From Pontibacter roseus DSM 17521 (lineage in GTDB: Bacteria; Bacteroidota; Bacteroidia; Cytophagales; Hymenobacteraceae): DNA of 64,000 nt. The translations under genes and the position numbers were made by a program. The stretch covers positions 308,685 to 372,684 of the forward strand of contig NZ_KB890765.1 of NCBI RefSeq assembly GCF_000373265.1, given 5' to 3'. Of this stretch, positions 60,805 to 64,000 are shown in pieces. The notes beneath the pieces were generated by a model. That model was not told where the DNA came from and ran no database searches. It worked only from the letters and a program-made list of their open reading frames with translations. Position 1 is the first letter of the stretch. Each line of letters begins with the position of its first letter.

Positions 60805-62010
60805 CTAGTACTGCGAGTATACGTGGCTGAGGTTCTCCATGTACTTCTGGCCGGAGCCGGTGTTCAGGAGCAGAATCTGTTCGTCCGGCGAGATAAATTC
60901 GGTAGCAATTAGCTTGCGGGCGGCCATCCAGACGGCGGCTCCCTCGGGGGCCACAAACAGCCCCTCGTTGGCGCCCAGTTCCTGCAGACCCGCTATCATC
61001 TCTGACTCCGTAATAGGTATAGCCGTGCCTTCGGACTCGTGCAGCGTCTGCAGCATGAGCGGCTCACCGAGCGGACGCGGCACCGCCAGGCCGTTGGCGA
61101 TGGTGGGTTTGCCCACATAATTCTGAGAGCTGGCTTGCCGGCCATAGAACGTTTCCACGAGCGGTTGGCAGTTGGCGGCCTGCACGGCCACCATGCGGGG
61201 CAGTTTCACCGTCGGCTCCAGCCAGCCCAACTGCTGCATTTCCTTGAAGGCTTTCCAGATGCCGATGAGGCCCGTGCCGCCGCCAGCCGGGTATAGGATG
61301 ATGTCCGGCAGTTGCCAGTTCAGTTGCTCGGCTATCTCGTAGCCCATGGTTTTCTTGCCTTCCAGGCGGTAGGGCTCTTTGAGTGTGGACACATCCAGCA
61401 GTTCGCCGGCGCTGTTGAGTTCTTTCACCTTGGTGGCGCAGTCGTTGATGAGGCCATCCACCAGCACCACTTCGGCGCCATACCAGTAACACTCTTCTTT
61501 GAACGCTTTAGGAGTATGGCGGGGCATCACCACCGTGGCGCGCATACCTGCCTTAGCGCAGTAGGCGGCCATGGCCACACCGGCGTTGCCAGCGGTAGGT
61601 ATGATGCAACCCTGCACCCCGTGTTCCTTCGCTTTAGAGATGGCCATGCTCAGGCCACGGGCCTTGAACGAGCCGGTCGGGTTCTGGCCCTCGTCTTTCA
61701 GCAGCAGCGATTTGAGTTCGTGCTTCTTCGCCAGGTTGCTGAGTGTCAGGATGGGGGTATAGCCTTCGCCGAGGCTCACGATGTTTTCTTCGTGCAGTAC
61801 CGGGAGCATCTCGAGGTAGCGCCACATGGTGCCCGGCCGCTGCTTCAGCAGCTCTTTGGAAAGAGGCTCATCGGGCTGGTACTGGGCCAGCAGCGGCATC
61901 TGGCAGCAGGGCGAAACGGTCTGTTTTTCAAAGGCGGAATAAGCGGTGCCACAACTGGAGCAGGTAAGGGTGCTGAGGTGGCTGAGGAGGCGGTTAATCG
62001 TAGTTTCCAT
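60805..62010 (-). CDS. thrC: Threonine synthase-like PLP enzyme
   Basis: A 401-residue fold-type II PLP protein; METTINRLLSHL is taken as the start, an ATG 9 bp upstream being also possible. An N-terminal zinc-ribbon-like pair (CSSCG and SPCC) is typical of one threonine synthase class. The PLP lysine lies in QNPTGSFKARG and the phosphate loop in TAGNAGVAMAAY; AGGGTGLIGIWKAF follows. It turns O-phosphohomoserine into threonine, though relatives such as cysteate synthase look alike. No other threonine genes adjoin. A LysR regulator gene ends 64 bp upstream on the same strand. Confidence 0.85.
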   Translation of the reverse strand: METTINRLLSHLSTLTCSSCGTAYSAFEKQTVSPCCQMPLLAQYQPDEPLSKELLKQRPGTMWRYLEMLPVLHEENIVSLGEGYTPILTLSNLAKKHELKSLLLKDEGQNPTGSFKARGLSMAISKAKEHGVQGCIIPTAGNAGVAMAAYCAKAGMRATVVMPRHTPKAFKEECYWYGAEVVLVDGLINDCATKVKELNSAGELLDVSTLKEPYRLEGKKTMGYEIAEQLNWQLPDIILYPAGGGTGLIGIWKAFKEMQQLGWLEPTVKLPRMVAVQAANCQPLVETFYGRQASSQNYVGKPTIANGLAVPRPLGEPLMLQTLHESEGTAIPITESEMIAGLQELGANEGLFVAPEGAAVWMAARKLIATEFISPDEQILLLNTGSGQKYMENLSHVYSQY

Positions 62011-62073
62011 ATCTAACATCTACGGCAAATAGGCCAGATGTTATGACGAAACAAAATAGCCTTTCGGAATAGA

Positions 62074-62979
62074 CTATGCCGAAATGGAATAATGTCGCTT
62101 CGTGAACTGTATGAAATTCTTGTAAGGGAAATTGTTCTCGGTGCCTTTGCGCTGTATGAAGTTGAAGCTCCGCTTGATGGTCAGGCCGTTGATGGCCACC
62201 TCCACCAACTCGCCCGATTGCAACTCCTTCAGCACCGACTGCCGTGGCAGGAAAGAAAGGCAGGTATCGACCCGAACGAAGTTCTTCAGCGCCTCGGTGC
62301 CGCCTAGCCTGATTTTGATGGGCAGTTCGTTGAGCCGGACATCCTTCTTTTCTAGCGCGTCCTCTAGTACAGCCAGCGTACCTGAGCCCCGCTCGCGCAG
62401 CGCCAGGGGTATGTCGAAAAGGTCCTTTACTTCCAGTTGCTGCTTCTTGAGCGGGTTGCGGGAAGAGCATACGGCTATCACCTCATCGGTCAAAAATGGA
62501 GTATAGGTGACGTTGCTGACTTTGTTGATACCCTCCACAATGCCCAGGTCTATTTCATGGTCGAGCAGCGCTTTGAGGATGTTCTCGGAGTTGCGGTTCT
62601 TGAGGTCGAGCTGCACGTTGGGGTTCTGCAGCAGATAGGCTGAGAGCACCGGCGGCAGGATGTAGAGCGAGATGGTGGTGCTGGCACCCAGCACCATGTT
62701 CACCTGCGGAGAGAAGTTCTCGCTCAGCTGCTTGAAATCTTGGTAAAGCTCGTGCTGCAGCTGCTTGGCGGCTAATAGCTTCTCATAGAGCAGCTTGCCG
62801 GCGGGGGTGAGCACCACGCTGTTGCCCAGGCGCTCAAATAGGCCGGTCTTGTAGAACTCCTCCAGCGCCTTCACCTGCTTGCTGATGGCCGACTGGCTGA
62901 TAAAGAGCGTCTGGCTGGCTTTGGTGAAGCTGAGCAGCCGCGCCACTTCCATGAATATCTCGTGTTTGTGGGAGAGCAT
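62074..62979 (-). CDS. LysR-family transcriptional regulator
   Basis: A 301-residue regulator. The winged helix-turn-helix (about 1-60) reads FMEVARLLSFTKASQTLFISQSAISKQVKALEE, and the effector-binding domain (about 90-295) has the LVLGAST-like segment MVLGASTTISLYILPP and EIDLGIVEG. LysR proteins bind a small effector and usually control a nearby gene. It lies upstream of thrC on the same strand, which is unusual for an autoregulated LysR (commonly divergent). Target not predictable. Confidence 0.9.
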   Translation of the reverse strand: MLSHKHEIFMEVARLLSFTKASQTLFISQSAISKQVKALEEFYKTGLFERLGNSVVLTPAGKLLYEKLLAAKQLQHELYQDFKQLSENFSPQVNMVLGASTTISLYILPPVLSAYLLQNPNVQLDLKNRNSENILKALLDHEIDLGIVEGINKVSNVTYTPFLTDEVIAVCSSRNPLKKQQLEVKDLFDIPLALRERGSGTLAVLEDALEKKDVRLNELPIKIRLGGTEALKNFVRVDTCLSFLPRQSVLKELQSGELVEVAINGLTIKRSFNFIQRKGTENNFPYKNFIQFTKRHYSISA

Positions 62980-63041
62980 ACCTTGATTAAGAGCTGTTAC
63001 AGGTATAACGGGGAATTGCCGCCTTAGCGTGAATCGGCAGC

Positions 63042-64000
63042 CTATTGTTTGTAGATAATGCCGTCTTTCATCACTAGCCGGACCTGCCGCACCTGTTTGA
63101 TGTCCGCTGTGGGGTTGCCCTCCACGGCCACCAGGTCGGCGAGAAGACCCGCTTTGACTCTGCCCAGGGAGTTGCCTATGCCCAGCACATCGGCATTGCC
63201 GGAGGTGGCGGAGCGGAGAACAGCCAGGGGTTTCATGCCATAGTCCACCATCATCTCCATTTCGCGGGCGTTGTCGCCGTGGGTGAACACGCCCACATCG
63301 CCGCCCATCACGATGGTCACGCCGCTGTCCAGGGCTGCTTTGAAACTCCGGCGCTTGTTTTTGATGCGCTCCGGTTCTTCGGCTATACCTTTCTGCCAGC
63401 CGCGGTACTGAAGGATGGCATCGCCGGCGGCGAGGGTGGGGCAGAGGGCGACGTTGTGCTTTTTCATGAGGCGCAGGATTCCCGGCGTAGCTTCATCGCC
63501 GTGCTCAATCGTGGCTACGCCGGCCAGAGTGGCGCGACGCATACCTTCCACAGTGGAGGCGTGGGCCACTACGGGGCGGCCGCTGCTGTTGGCTACCTCC
63601 ACTATTTTCTTCAGCTCCTCCACGGTGAAAGTGGGCTGTGCCGTGCCATTGAGGCCCCAGCGGTAGTCGGCGTATACCTTGATGACATCAGCGCCTTTGC
63701 CAATCTGCTTCCGCACTTCCTGGGTCAGGCCGTCTAGGCCATCGGCTACGGCAGCGCCAATGGGCGTTTCAATCTCATAGCTGAGTTCTTTGGGACCATA
63801 GCTGCCGGTGGCTACAATGGCTTCGGTGGCGATGAGCATGCGCGGACCCGGTACAACGCCTTTGTCGATGGAGGCCTTCAACCCGACATCGTCGTAGCCG
63901 GCGCCTTCGGTGCCCAGGTCGCGGACGGTGGTGAAGCCGGCGAGTAAGGTCTGCTGCGCGTGCACCGTTGCACGTGCCACCCGCTCCACCCGTGACTCCT
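63042..64000 (-). CDS. Amidohydrolase-family protein (partial, N-terminus outside)
   Basis: The frame stays open to the right edge, so the N-terminal part with the HxH metal motif is missing. Visible are [50 protein letters not shown] (His metal ligands), [17 protein letters not shown] (late Asp) and a C-terminal SVGNPTADI-like beta-strand. Typical of imidazolonepropionase-like amidohydrolases, many of them secreted dipeptidases or prolidases in Bacteroidota. The GTG seen at 63989 is not taken as a start. Confidence 0.85.
   Translation of the reverse strand, partial: ESRVERVARATVHAQQTLLAGFTTVRDLGTEGAGYDDVGLKASIDKGVVPGPRMLIATEAIVATGSYGPKELSYEIETPIGAAVADGLDGLTQEVRKQIGKGADVIKVYADYRWGLNGTAQPTFTVEELKKIVEVANSSGRPVVAHASTVEGMRRATLAGVATIEHGDEATPGILRLMKKHNVALCPTLAAGDAILQYRGWQKGIAEEPERIKNKRRSFKAALDSGVTIVMGGDVGVFTHGDNAREMEMMVDYGMKPLAVLRSATSGNADVLGIGNSLGRVKAGLLADLVAVEGNPTADIKQVRQVRLVMKDGIIYKQ

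Noticed and set aside
1..64000. tRNA, rRNA or riboswitch
   Set aside because: No cloverleaf with a CCA-type end, no rRNA sequence and no known riboswitch core was recognised; a covariance search would settle this.

Overview
The window looks like chromosome of a Bacteroidota bacterium, most likely Cytophagales/Hymenobacteraceae (Pontibacter- or Hymenobacter-like). The reasons are the gene content (BY-kinase/Wza export, beta-helix proteins with Ig-like and PA14-type modules, RluF, DUF2200, hybrid kinase with CheR/CheB), moderately high GC genes separated by AT-rich spacers, and short families of intergenic repeats. The genus is inference. No tRNA, rRNA, CRISPR array or transposase gene was seen.

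Layout. 1-14.1 kb is an exopolysaccharide cluster on the minus strand: Wza-like lipoprotein and Wzc tyrosine kinase, a strong terminator, then Wzx flippase, four glycosyltransferases interleaved with a Wzy/ligase-like polymerase, a membrane-anchored beta-helix protein and a close secreted paralogue that runs off the left edge. 15.1-24.3 kb is an efflux operon (HlyD adaptor, TolC, MacB-type ATPase and two permeases) followed by an NtrC-type sigma-54 activator and its kinase. A near-consensus -24/-12 element and an upstream dyad precede the first gene, and two copies of a 155-206 bp inverted-repeat element sit inside the operon. 24.5-26.1 kb is a low-GC patch with a broken ORF, a lipoprotein and structured attC-like sequences.

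26.1-40.6 kb holds plus- and minus-strand housekeeping genes: OmpA-like protein, SDR, aminopeptidase P, CtlX-like hydrolase, AEC transporter, RluF, zinc-ribbon protein, HemJ, HemN, a D-serine dehydratase-like PLP enzyme, M28 peptidase and GH25 lysozyme. 40.6-50.4 kb has an RGG/YG-rich disordered protein, a cellulose-synthase-like transferase divergent from a glycosidase lipoprotein, a nucleotidyltransferase-fold protein, GNAT, EamA, acid phosphatase and PepD. 50.6-57.2 kb is a four-gene signalling operon with overlapping reading frames (hybrid kinase, CheR, CheB, REC-kinase). 57.5-60.5 kb is a run of small minus-strand genes, three of them AT-rich and each followed within about 13 bp by an attC-like hairpin. 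60.8-64 kb has threonine synthase, a LysR regulator and a partial amidohydrolase.

Two signals run through the whole window. A motif with core AGGTATAG/CTATACCT recurs roughly every few hundred bases, inside genes and in intergenic DNA, and occurs as inverted pairs at transcription terminators, which resembles DNA-uptake or chromosome-structuring sequences. Two intergenic repeat families (A: 155-206 bp with covarying terminal inverted repeats; B: composite of CCCCT...AGGGG hairpins) occur next to or inside each other.
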